NCBI GenBank assembly: GCA_016199925.1
Contig: JACQFT010000001.1
Coordinates: 1-34,190, forward strand
Direction: 5' to 3'
From: Opitutia bacterium
Lineage (GTDB): Bacteria; Verrucomicrobiota; Verrucomicrobiia; Opitutales; Opitutaceae
DNA: 34,190 bases
Part shown: positions 16,509 to 24,899 of the stretch, in pieces
How positions within the stretch are numbered: the stretch's first letter is position 1
Layout: each line of letters starts with the position of its first letter
Translations under genes and position numbers: made by a program
Notes under the pieces: model-generated
What the model was told of the DNA's origin: nothing
The model's database searches: none
What the model saw: the letters and a program-made list of their open reading frames with translations, nothing else

Positions 16509-18344
16509 ATGAAAGCCACGCCTGCCAGCCTCGCCCCCTCGCTCTCCCCGTCCGCGGCCCCGGCGGCGGACGAACTCGCCGACTTCCGCACTGACCGCCG
16601 GGTGCTGCTGCTCTGCGGCTTGGCTCTGCCGATCGGGTGCATCGGGGCCGTCGTCGCAAAGGGCCTGCTCTGGGCGATCGCGGTCGTCACCAACGGCGCG
16701 TTTTTTCTCCGCTTTTCCGCCGAACCGGTCGAGGCGCAGAACAACCACCTCGGCTGGTGGGTGGTGCCGGTGGTGGTCGGCGGGGCGCTGGTCATCGGGC
16801 TGATGGCCCGTTACGGGTCGGAGAAAATCCGTGGACACGGGATTCCCGAGGCGCTCGAGGCGATTCTGCTCGGGCGGAGCCTGATCGACCCGAAGGTGGC
16901 GGTGCTGAAACCGGTGTCGTCGGCGGTTTCCATCGGCACCGGCGGACCGTTTGGCGCCGAAGGCCCGATCATCATGACCGGCGGTGCGTTCGGTTCGCTC
17001 TTCGCGCAGTTGTTTCGGCTGACGGCGGCGGAGCGCAAAACGCTGCTGGTGGCCGGGGCGGCGGCCGGCATGGCGGCGGTGTTTGCGACGCCGGTCGCGG
17101 CGGTGTTGCTCGCGGTGGAACTGCTGCTTTTCGAGTGGAAGCCGCGGAGCTTCATTCCGGTGGCGCTGGCCGCCATCGTGGCGGCGTTGGTGCGGGTGCC
17201 GTTGCTGGGCGCGGGTCCGGTGTTTCGCGTGCCGCTCCATGCGGCGCCGGGCGCCGGGGCGTTCGCGTTCGCACTGCTGGTCGGAGTTTGCGTGGGATTG
17301 GGCTCGGGCGGGTTGACCTCCCTTGTCTATGCGTGCGAAGACGGGTTCGCGAAGCTGCCGGTCCACTGGATGTGGTGGCCGGCGATCGGCGCGGTCGTGG
17401 TCGGGGTCGGCGGTGCGCTGGATCCGCGGGTGCTTGGCGTGGGCTACGGGACGATCCACGGTCTTTTGCGGGGCGAGTTGCTGGGCCCGGCGCTCGTCGG
17501 TCTGCTCGTGGCCAAGGGCCTGGTGTGGGCGATTGCGCTCGGCTCCGGCACTTCGGGCGGGGTGCTCGCTCCGCTGCTGATGATCGGCGGTTCGCTCGGG
17601 GCCTTGCTGGGATCGGCGGTCGGCGGCAGATTCGGCGACGCGGGTCTCTGGGCGATGGTCGGCATGGCCGCGATGATGGGCGGCACCATGCGCGCGCCGC
17701 TTACCGGCGTGGTGTTTTTGCTGGAGCTGACCGATGACTTCGCGGCGCTGCCGCTGCTCTTTGTCGGCAGTGTGGCGGCTCTCTGCGTGACGGTGCTGTT
17801 GTTGCGCCGCTCGATTCTTACGGAAAAATTGGCGCGGCGGGGCCGCCACGTCGCCCGCGAATACAGCGTGGATCTGTTCGAGCTGATGCGGGTCGGCGAT
17901 GTGATGGACCGCGTGCCGCCGGTGGTTTCGGCGGACGTGACCGTGGCGGCGCTGTCGGATCGGATTGCCCGGGGCGATGCGCTCCTGTCGAAGCGGCAAG
18001 GCACGCTGGTGGTCGATGCGAACGGCAGTCTCGTGGGCATCCTCACGCGGGCCGACATCTTCCGGGCGCTGCAGGGCGGCTCAGCGCCGACCACGACCGT
18101 GCGCGAGGCGGCGAGCACCGATCTGGTGGTCGCCTATCCCGATGAGACGTTGCGGGACGCCGTGGCAAAAATGCTCCGCCGCGACGTCGGGAGGCTGCCC
18201 GTGGTGGCGCGGGGCGGCGGCGTGCGCATCGTGGGTTATTTGGGGCGCGCCGACGTCCTCGAGGCCCAATTGCGCCGGCAGGAGGAAGAAGAGCGGCGCG
18301 AGCACGGACCGCTGCGCGAGACGGCCCGGGCTTTCACTGGCTGA
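16509..18344 (+). CDS. ClC-family chloride channel/antiporter with CBS domain pair
   Basis: A 611-residue protein. Residues ~30-440 are the ClC membrane domain and ~455-595 hold two CBS repeats ([20 protein letters not shown] and [14 protein letters not shown]), probably binding adenine nucleotides. Of the anion-pathway motifs, the first, usually GSGIP, is GHGIP here (109-113), with His replacing Ser. The second keeps the gating glutamate (GAEGP, E151). The third is GGVLAP. A glutamate aligned with the proton-pathway residue of E. coli ClC is present (E209 in FEWKP), which favours proton/chloride exchange, by inference. The C-terminus is a charged helix ([12 protein letters not shown]). ATG 16509 starts a short Ser/Pro-rich cytosolic tail. 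It is transcribed divergently from the aldo/keto reductase. Confidence 0.9.
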   Translation: MKATPASLAPSLSPSAAPAADELADFRTDRRVLLLCGLALPIGCIGAVVAKGLLWAIAVVTNGAFFLRFSAEPVEAQNNHLGWWVVPVVVGGALVIGLMARYGSEKIRGHGIPEALEAILLGRSLIDPKVAVLKPVSSAVSIGTGGPFGAEGPIIMTGGAFGSLFAQLFRLTAAERKTLLVAGAAAGMAAVFATPVAAVLLAVELLLFEWKPRSFIPVALAAIVAALVRVPLLGAGPVFRVPLHAAPGAGAFAFALLVGVCVGLGSGGLTSLVYACEDGFAKLPVHWMWWPAIGAVVVGVGGALDPRVLGVGYGTIHGLLRGELLGPALVGLLVAKGLVWAIALGSGTSGGVLAPLLMIGGSLGALLGSAVGGRFGDAGLWAMVGMAAMMGGTMRAPLTGVVFLLELTDDFAALPLLFVGSVAALCVTVLLLRRSILTEKLARRGRHVAREYSVDLFELMRVGDVMDRVPPVVSADVTVAALSDRIARGDALLSKRQGTLVVDANGSLVGILTRADIFRALQGGSAPTTTVREAASTDLVVAYPDETLRDAVAKMLRRDVGRLPVVARGGGVRIVGYLGRADVLEAQLRRQEEEERREHGPLRETARAFTG

Positions 18345-18868
18345 GCGATGCCGACCGCTTTTCCAAGCAAAGCGAACGCGGGTTGATCGCTCCGTTCTGG
18401 TCCCGGGGGCAAGCCGGGTGCGCCGAGCGCAGGGCTGGGTATGGTTCAATCGGTCCCGGTGGGGCGAACAGCAGGCGCGGTCGCACCGGGCCCCGCCACC
18501 GGGGAGGCGCTGCGTTTGATCTCCGGGCGGCCGCGTGGCCCCGCCGAAAGGTCTTCGGCGCGGTCGGACCAGACTCGCCCGTCGGCCCAGACAGTCGTGC
18601 GCGCGAAGCGGAGACCGCATCCCCGCCACCGACCGACCCAAGATTTTGGCCGCGAGCAAGCGCAGGTCGCGCTCGGCCGCCGAAGCGCCGGCGTGCGGCG
18701 GCCGGCGCGCGCTTCATCGTCGGCGCGCTTTGCTCGCGGTGCCTTCGCGCGGTCAAACCGCCGGACTCCTTTCCCCGGGGCGCATCGGCGGCCGCTGATC
18801 TTACGCGTGAGCAGATGGTGTTTGACGCCGCCGGCCGACGGGTTTCGCTTCTCGCCGGGCCGGCAATT
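18345..18868. other. Long gap without a recognisable gene
   Basis: About 520 bases between the ClC gene and a small membrane-protein gene. All six frames have open stretches, but the predicted peptides are Arg/Pro/Ala/Gly shadows without hydrophobic or motif structure. I see no tRNA, hairpin with T-tract or repeat shared with other parts of the window. A long leader for the small gene downstream is possible. Confidence 0.4.
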
Positions 18869-19162
18869 ATGAAAAACGTCGAAGCGGAGAAGTCGTCGAA
18901 ATCACGGGCGGAGTCTGTGGCGTTGGGCCTGACCTTGGGCGCGGTGCTGGGGTCAAGGGGCCATCCGATGGTGGCGTTTGCCGTGGGGTTGGCGGTGGTC
19001 TTGGTGGTCGTTGAGCGCAGCGCCCTCACGCGGTCGGAGAAGAAACAAATCTACGGCCAATGCACTGGATTGGTCCTGGGGACAGTCGTCGCGAGCTTTG
19101 TGGTCGATAACTGGGCCGAAATCAAAACCGGGTTCGCCGAGGGCTACGCCCGCACACGCTGA
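18869..19162 (+). CDS. Small two-helix membrane protein
   Basis: A 97-residue protein starting ATG 18869 (MKNVEAEKSSKSRAESVALG). A charged N-terminus is followed by one hydrophobic hairpin (VALGLTLGAVLG, then MVAFAVGLAVVLVVV) and, after a polar stretch with ERSALTRSEKKQIYGQ, another hydrophobic segment (GLVLGTVVASFVVDNW). The tail is soluble. I do not recognise a family. The same frame stays open back to 18383, but the extra residues look like translated non-coding sequence. It sits convergent to the SGNH/MBOAT pair. Moderate confidence that it is a gene, based on a coherent hydropathy pattern and a sudden change in composition at the ATG. Confidence 0.55.
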   Translation: MKNVEAEKSSKSRAESVALGLTLGAVLGSRGHPMVAFAVGLAVVLVVVERSALTRSEKKQIYGQCTGLVLGTVVASFVVDNWAEIKTGFAEGYARTR

Positions 19163-19351
19163 TATCGGCCCGCGGGTTCGGCCGCCGTCATTGTCTGGAA
19201 GTGGCGCGGTGCTTTCGGCCGCGGGTTCTCACGCGGAAGGCGGGCTGAGGCTCGGCGCGGCCGCGGACCGCGGTCGCGTCAGCTCACGGCGCGAGCCTCG
19301 ATCGGCGCGCGGGTTTTTCCCGGGAGTCGCACGCCGTATGGCCTTCCCGCC

Positions 19352-20434
19352 TCAGCGGCCGGCCGCCATCGCGCGTTGCAGGTGCGGGGCGAGGCGCTTC
19401 GTGAACTCGACGGAGTCGGCTGCCGACAAGTGCGACCACTCCGGGCAATCGAAGCCGGACAGTTCCGGATAATCCGAATAGTAGATGCCGGGCGCGCCCG
19501 ACTCGCGGATGATGCGGTCCCACGGGCCGGCGCGGGGAGTGGCCTGATCCTCGATTTTCTTCACCTCGCCCGTGTGCGGGAAGCGCACGAAGATCACTTT
19601 GCCGCCGCGAGCCTGCAGCTTCTTCACGGTTGCGGCTGTGTCTTTGAAACGCTGTTCAACGGCCAGCCCGACGGCTTTCATGAATTCTTCCTTGGGAATC
19701 CAGCTGGGCGGCGGGGGCGGTTGGAAGAGCTCTAGCCAGCCGAACTTCACGCGGTCCTGTAGCGGGCCGGGCTTGGCGCAGGCCTCGGCCATGCGCATGC
19801 GGCGGTCGCGGTCGGTCGTCTGGAAATACGGGGGCAGTTTCGGGGCGACGAGCGCGCCGGGGCGGTTTTTGATTTCGATGCGTTTGAGCAGTTGCTTGAG
19901 CGTCAGGTCCTCCTGTTTGAGGCAGGCGAGATTTTGCTCGAGCAACAGCGCGAGTTCGTGGCTGGCGCGTTGGGCGGCAGTTTGGGTGCGGAAACGCTTC
20001 AGCGCCGCCAGCGATTCGTCGATCGGGCTGCCTTCCGGCGCGAGCCACAACGCGGGCAGGAGGCTCGCGATGACCGTGCCGTGGAATTTCTCGTCGGCCA
20101 CCAAGTCGGCCAGGATGGGGTAGGCGCAGGTGCCGGGGAGTGCGAGTTGCACCGGCCGTTTGCCCAGACTTTGTTCGAGGGCGTCGAGGTCGACGTCGAA
20201 AATCGCGCGTGAGTCGCCGATGACGACGATCGAGTCAGGCTGGACTTTGCGGCGTTCCTGCGCCCAGAAGTCCGAGGTATCGTTGTGCGTCGGCGCGTAG
20301 CCGAGGCGGCGCGCACGGACTTCCCACGCCACGGCCGCGACGGCGGTGAGCAACGCGGCCGTCAGCGCGAGGCGGCGCCACGGCAAGTCGGGGATCACCC
20401 GGCGGAAATCAAAATTGGAAGTAGATGAAGGCAT
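19352..20434 (-). CDS. SGNH/AlgX-like membrane-anchored protein, partner of the MBOAT acyltransferase
   Basis: A 360-residue protein with one N-terminal anchor (WRRLALTAALLTAVAAVAW, ~19-38) and an extracytoplasmic domain. Nucleophile block I is IGDSRAIFD with S75. The terminal catalytic pair would be D329 and H335 in FDCPEWSHLS. This is the arrangement of AlgX/AlgJ/DltD-like SGNH proteins that complete O-acetylation or acylation of an exported polymer. The gene overlaps the end of the MBOAT gene by 26 bases, so translation is probably coupled and the two proteins work together. No polysaccharide synthase lies nearby; the acceptor is unknown. The helical middle (residues ~120-260) is family-specific and variable. 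Confidence 0.8.
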   Translation of the reverse strand: MPSSTSNFDFRRVIPDLPWRRLALTAALLTAVAAVAWEVRARRLGYAPTHNDTSDFWAQERRKVQPDSIVVIGDSRAIFDVDLDALEQSLGKRPVQLALPGTCAYPILADLVADEKFHGTVIASLLPALWLAPEGSPIDESLAALKRFRTQTAAQRASHELALLLEQNLACLKQEDLTLKQLLKRIEIKNRPGALVAPKLPPYFQTTDRDRRMRMAEACAKPGPLQDRVKFGWLELFQPPPPPSWIPKEEFMKAVGLAVEQRFKDTAATVKKLQARGGKVIFVRFPHTGEVKKIEDQATPRAGPWDRIIRESGAPGIYYSDYPELSGFDCPEWSHLSAADSVEFTKRLAPHLQRAMAAGR

Positions 20435-21830
20435 TGCCGCTGTCTTGGTTGAGGAGGATGGCGCAGAGCATGACGGTCCAGACGCCGACGACGAGCCAGC
20501 GCGGTTTGGTCGCGACCATGGCTTCGAGGCTGGTGTTGCGCAGACGCGAGTGGGCGAAGAGCAGGCCGGCGGTCACGAGACCGACTTGCCAGAGTTCGCG
20601 CGTGCCGAGCAGCGCGTCGCCATGCGGGAACGCCCCGACCATCGCGCGGATGAGGCGCGCCGCCGTGGTGAAATCGGCCGCGCGGAAAAAGACCCACGCG
20701 AAGCAGACGACCACGAAGGTCCCACCGCCGACGAGAAACTGGACCGCGCGCGTGCGGTTGATCTGCGCCTTGTTGATGAACCAGTCGAGCAGACGCTCGA
20801 GGACGAGGAAGACGCCGTGGATGACGCCCCAGACGACAAAGGTCCACGCCGCGCCGTGCCAGAGCCCGCCGATGAACATCACAAGCATCAGGTTCACCGC
20901 CGAACGCGCCGTGCCGTGGCGGTTGCCGCCGAGCGGAATGTAGAGGAAGTCGCGCAGGAAGGTGGAGAGCGAGATGTGCCAGCGCCGCCAGAAATCCGAG
21001 AAGCCGACCGCCGCGTAGGGGAAACGGAAATTGTCCTTCAGGTGAAAGCCGAGGCACAGCGCCGCGCCGATGGCGCACGTCGAATAGCCGGCGAAGTCGA
21101 AGAAGATCTGGCCGGAGAACGCCAGCACGCCGGCCCAGGCGTCGAGCCATTGTAGCGGACCGCCGTGACCGAAGACCGTGTCGGCGGAGCCCGAGAGCAG
21201 CGTGTCGGCCAGCACGGTTTTCTGAAACAGGCCGAGCGTCATCAGCATCAGGCCCCAGCCGAACTGGCCCGGGCGCAGCGCCGGCGCGCTGACGAGTTGC
21301 GGCAGAAAATCCGCCGCGCGCACGATCGGGCCGGCCACGAGCTGCGGGAAGAAAGACACGGCGAGCGTGAAGTCGCGCAGCGATTTCGTCGGCGCGCAGA
21401 CGCCGCGATAGACATCGAGGGTGTAGGAGAGCGAGTGGAAGGTGTAGAATGAAATCCCGATCGGCAGGAAGACGTCGAGGTGCGGGGGCTGGTAGTGCAC
21501 GCCGGCGCGCTCAAGCAGCCACTGGGTGTTCGCGAGGAGGAAGTTTCCGTATTTGAAAAATCCGAGCATGCTCAGGTTCGAGGCCACGCTGGCCCACATC
21601 CAAGCCTTGCGGGTGCCCGGCGTCGACGCGCCGGCGATGCGGGAGCCGAGATAGAAGTCGAGCGCGGTGGTGGCGAAGAGCAGCAGCGCGAACGGCGGAT
21701 TCCACGCGCCGTAGAAAACGTAGCTCGCCACGAGCAGCAGGTTCTTGCGCGCTTCCCAGCCGCGCAGCAGCCAGTAGGTGCCGACGACGACAACGAAGAA
21801 GACGACAAACGTCAGGGAATTGAACAGCAT
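20409..21830 (-). CDS. MBOAT-family membrane-bound O-acyltransferase (AlgI/DltB-like)
   Basis: A 473-residue polytopic membrane protein. It starts MLFNSLTFVVFFVVVVGTYW, the usual N-terminus of AlgI-type MBOATs, and contains the YTFHSLSYTLDVYRG and RRWHISLSTFLRDFLYIPLG motifs. The active-site histidines appear in GLWHGAAWTF (H325) and WGVIHG (H338). The protein moves acyl groups, usually acetyl, across the membrane to an extracytoplasmic acceptor, with an SGNH protein finishing the transfer. Here that partner is encoded directly downstream with a 26-base overlap. Length is normal for AlgI homologues. The C-terminal residues (NQDSGNAFIYFQF) are typical of the family. The upstream gap of ~235 bases should carry the promoter. 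Confidence 0.93.
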   Translation of the reverse strand: MLFNSLTFVVFFVVVVGTYWLLRGWEARKNLLLVASYVFYGAWNPPFALLLFATTALDFYLGSRIAGASTPGTRKAWMWASVASNLSMLGFFKYGNFLLANTQWLLERAGVHYQPPHLDVFLPIGISFYTFHSLSYTLDVYRGVCAPTKSLRDFTLAVSFFPQLVAGPIVRAADFLPQLVSAPALRPGQFGWGLMLMTLGLFQKTVLADTLLSGSADTVFGHGGPLQWLDAWAGVLAFSGQIFFDFAGYSTCAIGAALCLGFHLKDNFRFPYAAVGFSDFWRRWHISLSTFLRDFLYIPLGGNRHGTARSAVNLMLVMFIGGLWHGAAWTFVVWGVIHGVFLVLERLLDWFINKAQINRTRAVQFLVGGGTFVVVCFAWVFFRAADFTTAARLIRAMVGAFPHGDALLGTRELWQVGLVTAGLLFAHSRLRNTSLEAMVATKPRWLVVGVWTVMLCAILLNQDSGNAFIYFQF

Positions 21831-22066
21831 CAGTTGGGTGGGGACTGAAGGGGGTAACCGACTCGCGGAACGAAAGTAGAACGCGGGAACACGGCAACGA
21901 AAATTTGGCCGGCGTCAGCGCCGCCGTTTCTGGCGCCGGTGCGGGCCGGACTCATTTTCAGAGGAGAAACGCCACGGCGCCGGCCGAAGCGCTCTGGCTC
22001 GGGCTGAGGAATTTTCCTGCGAACCTTCCGGGGCGTGAGCGAGCTCGCCGACCTGCCCGGCCCGGC

Positions 22067-22345
22067 TCACTTGTGCTTCGGGGGACCGGCCAAGCGCGAC
22101 GCGATCCGACTGGCAGCGAAAAGAACTCCGCCGCCGGCCAGCGCCGCGACGACGAAGTGCGTCGCGCTCAACCCGCCGGCCGATCCGCCGCAAAGCTCCG
22201 GCCCGCCCAGCCCGAGCGCGGCGCCGAGCCCGACGTAGGCGGCGACGCACAGCACGCACTTGGGCGTGAGCGCGAGCAGCGCCGCCGGCAACAGCCACCG
22301 GACGGCGCGGCGAACACGGGAAGACTCAGCGCGCGCCGACGACAT
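22067..22345 (-). CDS. Small Cys-containing membrane protein
   Basis: A 92-residue protein. A basic N-terminus is followed by a hydrophobic helix containing TPKCVLCVAAY (C30, C33), a Gly-rich connector with C52, a second hydrophobic helix (FVVAALAGGGVLFAASRIAS) and a basic end. A CxxC set at the start of a membrane helix is reminiscent of small MerC/MerT-like metal or thiol membrane proteins, but I cannot assign it. The start overlaps the end of the DUF899 gene by 20 bases, so the two are translationally coupled. The context suggests a redox or metal-related accessory role, by inference. Confidence 0.65.
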   Translation of the reverse strand: MSSARAESSRVRRAVRWLLPAALLALTPKCVLCVAAYVGLGAALGLGGPELCGGSAGGLSATHFVVAALAGGGVLFAASRIASRLAGPPKHK

Positions 22346-23072
22346 CGACGGCCTTTTCGTAGCGGTCGTGGTGACGGAGCCATTGCATGCCGTATTCGTC
22401 GTTCGCCTCGTCGCGGCCCTTGGGCACGAGGTCGAGCAGATGGTATGTGCCCATCACCACCTCCACGCCGCGGCCATAGGTGGAGTAGGTGTGATAGACG
22501 TCGCCGGCGGCGTCGCGGAGAAAGACGCTGATCGCGGGCGCCTCGGTCTGCGGGAAATCCATCTTGCCGTAATTGTAGTTCACGCCCCCGCGCTGGATTT
22601 CCTCCGCGGTGAACGACACGTGGAAATCCCGGTTGAAGGCGGTGCCGTGCGACGAGACCCAGGTGACCGCCCAGCCCATCCGCGCCTTGAACGGCAGGCT
22701 TTCAGCGAGCGGGGCGTGGGAGACGGCGGCGAAGGAAACATCGCGCGCCTTCAGGTGCGCCACGGTCGGGTTGATATGATCCAGCATGAAGGAGCAGCTC
22801 TTGCAGCCTTCCGCCCAGCCGGGACCAAACATGAAATGCTGGACGATCAGCTGGCTGCGGCCCTCGAAGAGATCGGCGAGCGACACGCGGCCGGTCGGTG
22901 ACTCGAAGGTGTAGGCTTGGTTGATTTTCACTCGCGGCAGTTCGCGCCGGCGCCGGGCGAGCCGGTCGCGGAGCCGGGTGAATTCTTTTTCTTCGCGCAG
23001 GAGCTCGTGGCGGGCCGCGAGCCATTTTTCGGGAGACACGATGGCCGGATTTTCCAGGGAGTCGTTATTCAT
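22326..23072 (-). CDS. DUF899 family thioredoxin-fold protein
   Basis: A 248-residue protein of the DUF899 family, a thioredoxin/peroxiredoxin-related fold of uncertain reaction. Diagnostic stretches are the N-terminal basic helix (EKEFTRLRDRLARRRRELP), the region GRSQLIVQHFMFGPGWAEGC, and the vicinal cysteines C90 and C93 in GCKSC where a redox motif would sit. FNYNYG-type sequence appears as VNYNYG, and the C-terminal STYGRGVEVVMGTYHLLDLVPKG is also typical. Family members occur next to ArsR regulators and AHSA1/SRPBCC proteins, as here, where both lie just upstream on the same strand. The start ATG at 23072 is clear. The end overlaps the next small gene. Confidence 0.88.
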   Translation of the reverse strand: MNNDSLENPAIVSPEKWLAARHELLREEKEFTRLRDRLARRRRELPRVKINQAYTFESPTGRVSLADLFEGRSQLIVQHFMFGPGWAEGCKSCSFMLDHINPTVAHLKARDVSFAAVSHAPLAESLPFKARMGWAVTWVSSHGTAFNRDFHVSFTAEEIQRGGVNYNYGKMDFPQTEAPAISVFLRDAAGDVYHTYSTYGRGVEVVMGTYHLLDLVPKGRDEANDEYGMQWLRHHDRYEKAVDVVGAR

Positions 23073-23183
23073 CGGAGCTTGAGTTTGGTTTGTGACTGCG
23101 GTTGAGGAGGCGGATTCGGGAGGGGGAAGCGGCCGGGCAAGGCGGTAGCCCGGGGTCCTTTCGGACGGAGAACGGGAGGCGGA

Positions 23184-23774
23184 TTAGCGGGGCGGAGCCG
23201 CCGGAGAATGCTCGGACGGATCAGCCTCGGACGCGGCGGGCCGGAGTTTTTCGTATTCGGCGACGAGGCGGGCATGGGTCGCCCAGAACGGTGGCCGGGG
23301 CGAATTTTCCAGCAGCGCGATGAGGAGTGTGAGGTGGGTGTGCCAGCCGGCGGCGTAGTTGGTGAGATCGGCCTGCTCCTCGGCACCGCGGGTGCGGTGG
23401 GTGAGGACCAGCAACACCTCCCGGCCCTGCGGGGTCAGCTCGAAGGTGACCTCCGAATCGTCGCTGCCGAACGTATAGGCGAGCAAGCGCGGCGGCTCGC
23501 ACCTGAGCACGCGCCCCGCGAAGGTCACGCCGGGATCCTGCACTTGGGCGAAGCGCGCCGGCGGTGTCTCGCCGGGCGCAAGATTCTTGTGCACCATGGC
23601 GAACACGACTTTGCCGCCGGCCCTCTGCTCGAGCACGCCGCCACAGAGCCAGCGGGCGCGTTTCTCGGGATCGACCAGGTAAGACCAGACGCGTTCGATG
23701 GGGCCGGGGAGCGTGCGCACGAGGCGCACTTCCGCCGGGCCGTGGAATTTTCCGAGGATGTCGTTTGGTTTCAT
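23184..23774 (-). CDS. SRPBCC/AHSA1-like (START-fold) protein
   Basis: A 196-residue protein. The N-terminal pattern VRLVRTLPGPIERVWSYLVD, the PEKRARWLCGG segment and the strand-rich middle (SDDSEVTFELTPQGREVLLV) are typical of the activator of Hsp90 ATPase homologue 1-like group with its hydrophobic ligand cavity. A Pro/Ala/Ser-rich tail of ~15 residues follows the final helix. It starts 6 bases after the ArsR gene stop, so the two are co-transcribed. ArsR-SRPBCC pairs are widespread; the ligand is usually unknown. No catalytic residue can be pointed to. Confidence 0.88.
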   Translation of the reverse strand: MKPNDILGKFHGPAEVRLVRTLPGPIERVWSYLVDPEKRARWLCGGVLEQRAGGKVVFAMVHKNLAPGETPPARFAQVQDPGVTFAGRVLRCEPPRLLAYTFGSDDSEVTFELTPQGREVLLVLTHRTRGAEEQADLTNYAAGWHTHLTLLIALLENSPRPPFWATHARLVAEYEKLRPAASEADPSEHSPAAPPR

Positions 23775-23780
23775 GGGAAG

Positions 23781-24113
23781 TCAGGGCCTCTTCTTTTTCT
23801 TTGCGAGCCGCTCGTCGTCGGCCTTCAGCTCGCGCTCCAGGGCGTCGAGGCGGCGCGACCACGCGGCGCGGGTTTGGTGCAGCCACGCGTCGAGTTCGTC
23901 GAAGCCGGCGGGGTTGAGCGATTGGATGCGCGACTGGCCGTCGGCGCGGGTGACGACGAGGCCGGCCGCGCGAAGAACGTTGAGATGCTGCGAAATCGCC
24001 GGGGCGCTCAGGTCGAACTCCTCGACGAGCTGGCCGGCGGACAGCTCGCGCTCGGCGAGCAGCTCGACGATGCGGCGGCGGGTGGGATCGGCGATGGCTT
24101 CAAGGGCGAGCAT
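23781..24113 (-). CDS. ArsR-family winged-helix repressor
   Basis: A 110-residue DNA-binding protein. It opens MLALEAIADPTRRRIVELLA, the ArsR signature. The helix-turn-helix LSAGQLVEEFDLSAPAISQHLNVLRAAGLV spans about residues 24-53, and a beta wing (RADGQSRIQSLN) follows. The C-terminal half is a charged helix (WSRRLDALERELKADDERLA). There are no Cys pairs in the recognition helix, so it is of the non-metal type found with SRPBCC genes. It heads a minus-strand cluster with SRPBCC, DUF899 and a small membrane protein. The inverted repeat immediately upstream (24124-24139) is the likely operator, implying autorepression of the cluster. Confidence 0.92.
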   Translation of the reverse strand: MLALEAIADPTRRRIVELLAERELSAGQLVEEFDLSAPAISQHLNVLRAAGLVVTRADGQSRIQSLNPAGFDELDAWLHQTRAAWSRRLDALERELKADDERLAKKKKRP

Positions 24114-24123
24114 GGCGATAAGA

Positions 24124-24144
24124 TTAAGCAGATACTTAATTAAG
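24124..24144 (-). promoter_or_regulatory. Probable ArsR operator in front of the repressor gene
   Basis: Read on the minus strand the site is TTAAG-TATCTG-CTTAA (24139-24124), preceded by CTTAATTAAG (24144-24135), itself a perfect palindrome sharing half of the first. It starts 11 bases before the ArsR ATG. The AT-rich island stands out in GC-rich surroundings. Position and symmetry fit an autoregulatory operator; recognition by this repressor is inference. Confidence 0.6.
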
Positions 24145-24296
24145 CAAGGGCAAAAATACCTCGCGGCCGCCGGCGCGCGGAGGCGGCCCCTCGCCGTCGC
24201 TCCAGGGATGCCACTCGCCGCAATGGAGAGGACAGGCGTCGCAGGCCGTTTGCCGGCGTGGCCGTTCTCGGGTGCACTGCCCGGCAGCCCCGGCCC

Positions 24297-24899
24297 ATGA
24301 GTGATCTACGGCATCTCCTCCTGATTTGTTTCGGCGTTTGGGCTGCGGCCGACGCCGGCGGCACCACGGTCGTCCCGCCGGATTTCGCGCAGCTCGTGAA
24401 CGGTTCCGACTACGTCGTGCGCGCCCGGGTGGCGAAAGTCACCGCCGAGCCGCGCACGGTCGAGGGCCGCGCCCTCATCTTCACCCGGGTCGAATTCGAA
24501 GTGCTCGCCGTGCTCGCGGGCGCGCCGCCGCGCAATCTCGTGCTCGTCATGCTCGGCGGCAAGCTTGGCGACGAGGAGCTCTGGATCGGCGGCGCGCCGC
24601 GCTTCGCGGCGGGCGACGAGGACATACTCTTTGTCTCCGGCAACGGCGCGAACCTCCATCCGCTCTACGCGCTGGGCCACGGCCGCTATCCCGTCCGCCG
24701 CGATGCGGCCGGGCGAGAGTTCGTCGCGCGCAGCAACGGCGTGCCGCTGACCGGGGTCGCCGAGGTCGCGCTCCCGCTCGCGGAAGAACCGCCCGGTGCC
24801 GGCCCCGGGCCGAGGGGCGCCGCCGGCCGTGCGCTGACGCCCGCGGAGTTCGCGGCCGCGATCAAGCAAACGCGGGCCTCTTCCCTCCGTGAAAAATAG
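24297..24899 (+). CDS. Small exported protein preceding the metalloprotease gene
   Basis: A 200-residue protein with a signal peptide (MSDLRHLLLICFGVWAAADA). The mature part is beta-rich: YVVRARVAKVTAEPRTVEG and FTRVEFEVLAVLAGAPPRNL, followed by LVMLGGKLGDEELWIGGAPRF and a gap-free run to a C-terminal polar tail with Gly/Pro. This looks like a small periplasmic or extracellular domain of a kind often found next to matrixin-type proteases in Verrucomicrobia. I cannot name a family. The gene overlaps the start of the protease gene by 11 bases (shared GTG AAA AAT AG), indicating coupled translation. ATG 24297 was chosen for the signal peptide over an upstream in-frame GTG. Confidence 0.7.
   Translation: MSDLRHLLLICFGVWAAADAGGTTVVPPDFAQLVNGSDYVVRARVAKVTAEPRTVEGRALIFTRVEFEVLAVLAGAPPRNLVLVMLGGKLGDEELWIGGAPRFAAGDEDILFVSGNGANLHPLYALGHGRYPVRRDAAGREFVARSNGVPLTGVAEVALPLAEEPPGAGPGPRGAAGRALTPAEFAAAIKQTRASSLREK

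Noticed and set aside
18081-19029. Minus-strand open frames across the ClC 3' end and the following gap
   Set aside because: Composition is Arg/Pro/Ser-rich without motifs or hydrophobic structure, and they overlap the real ClC and small membrane protein genes.
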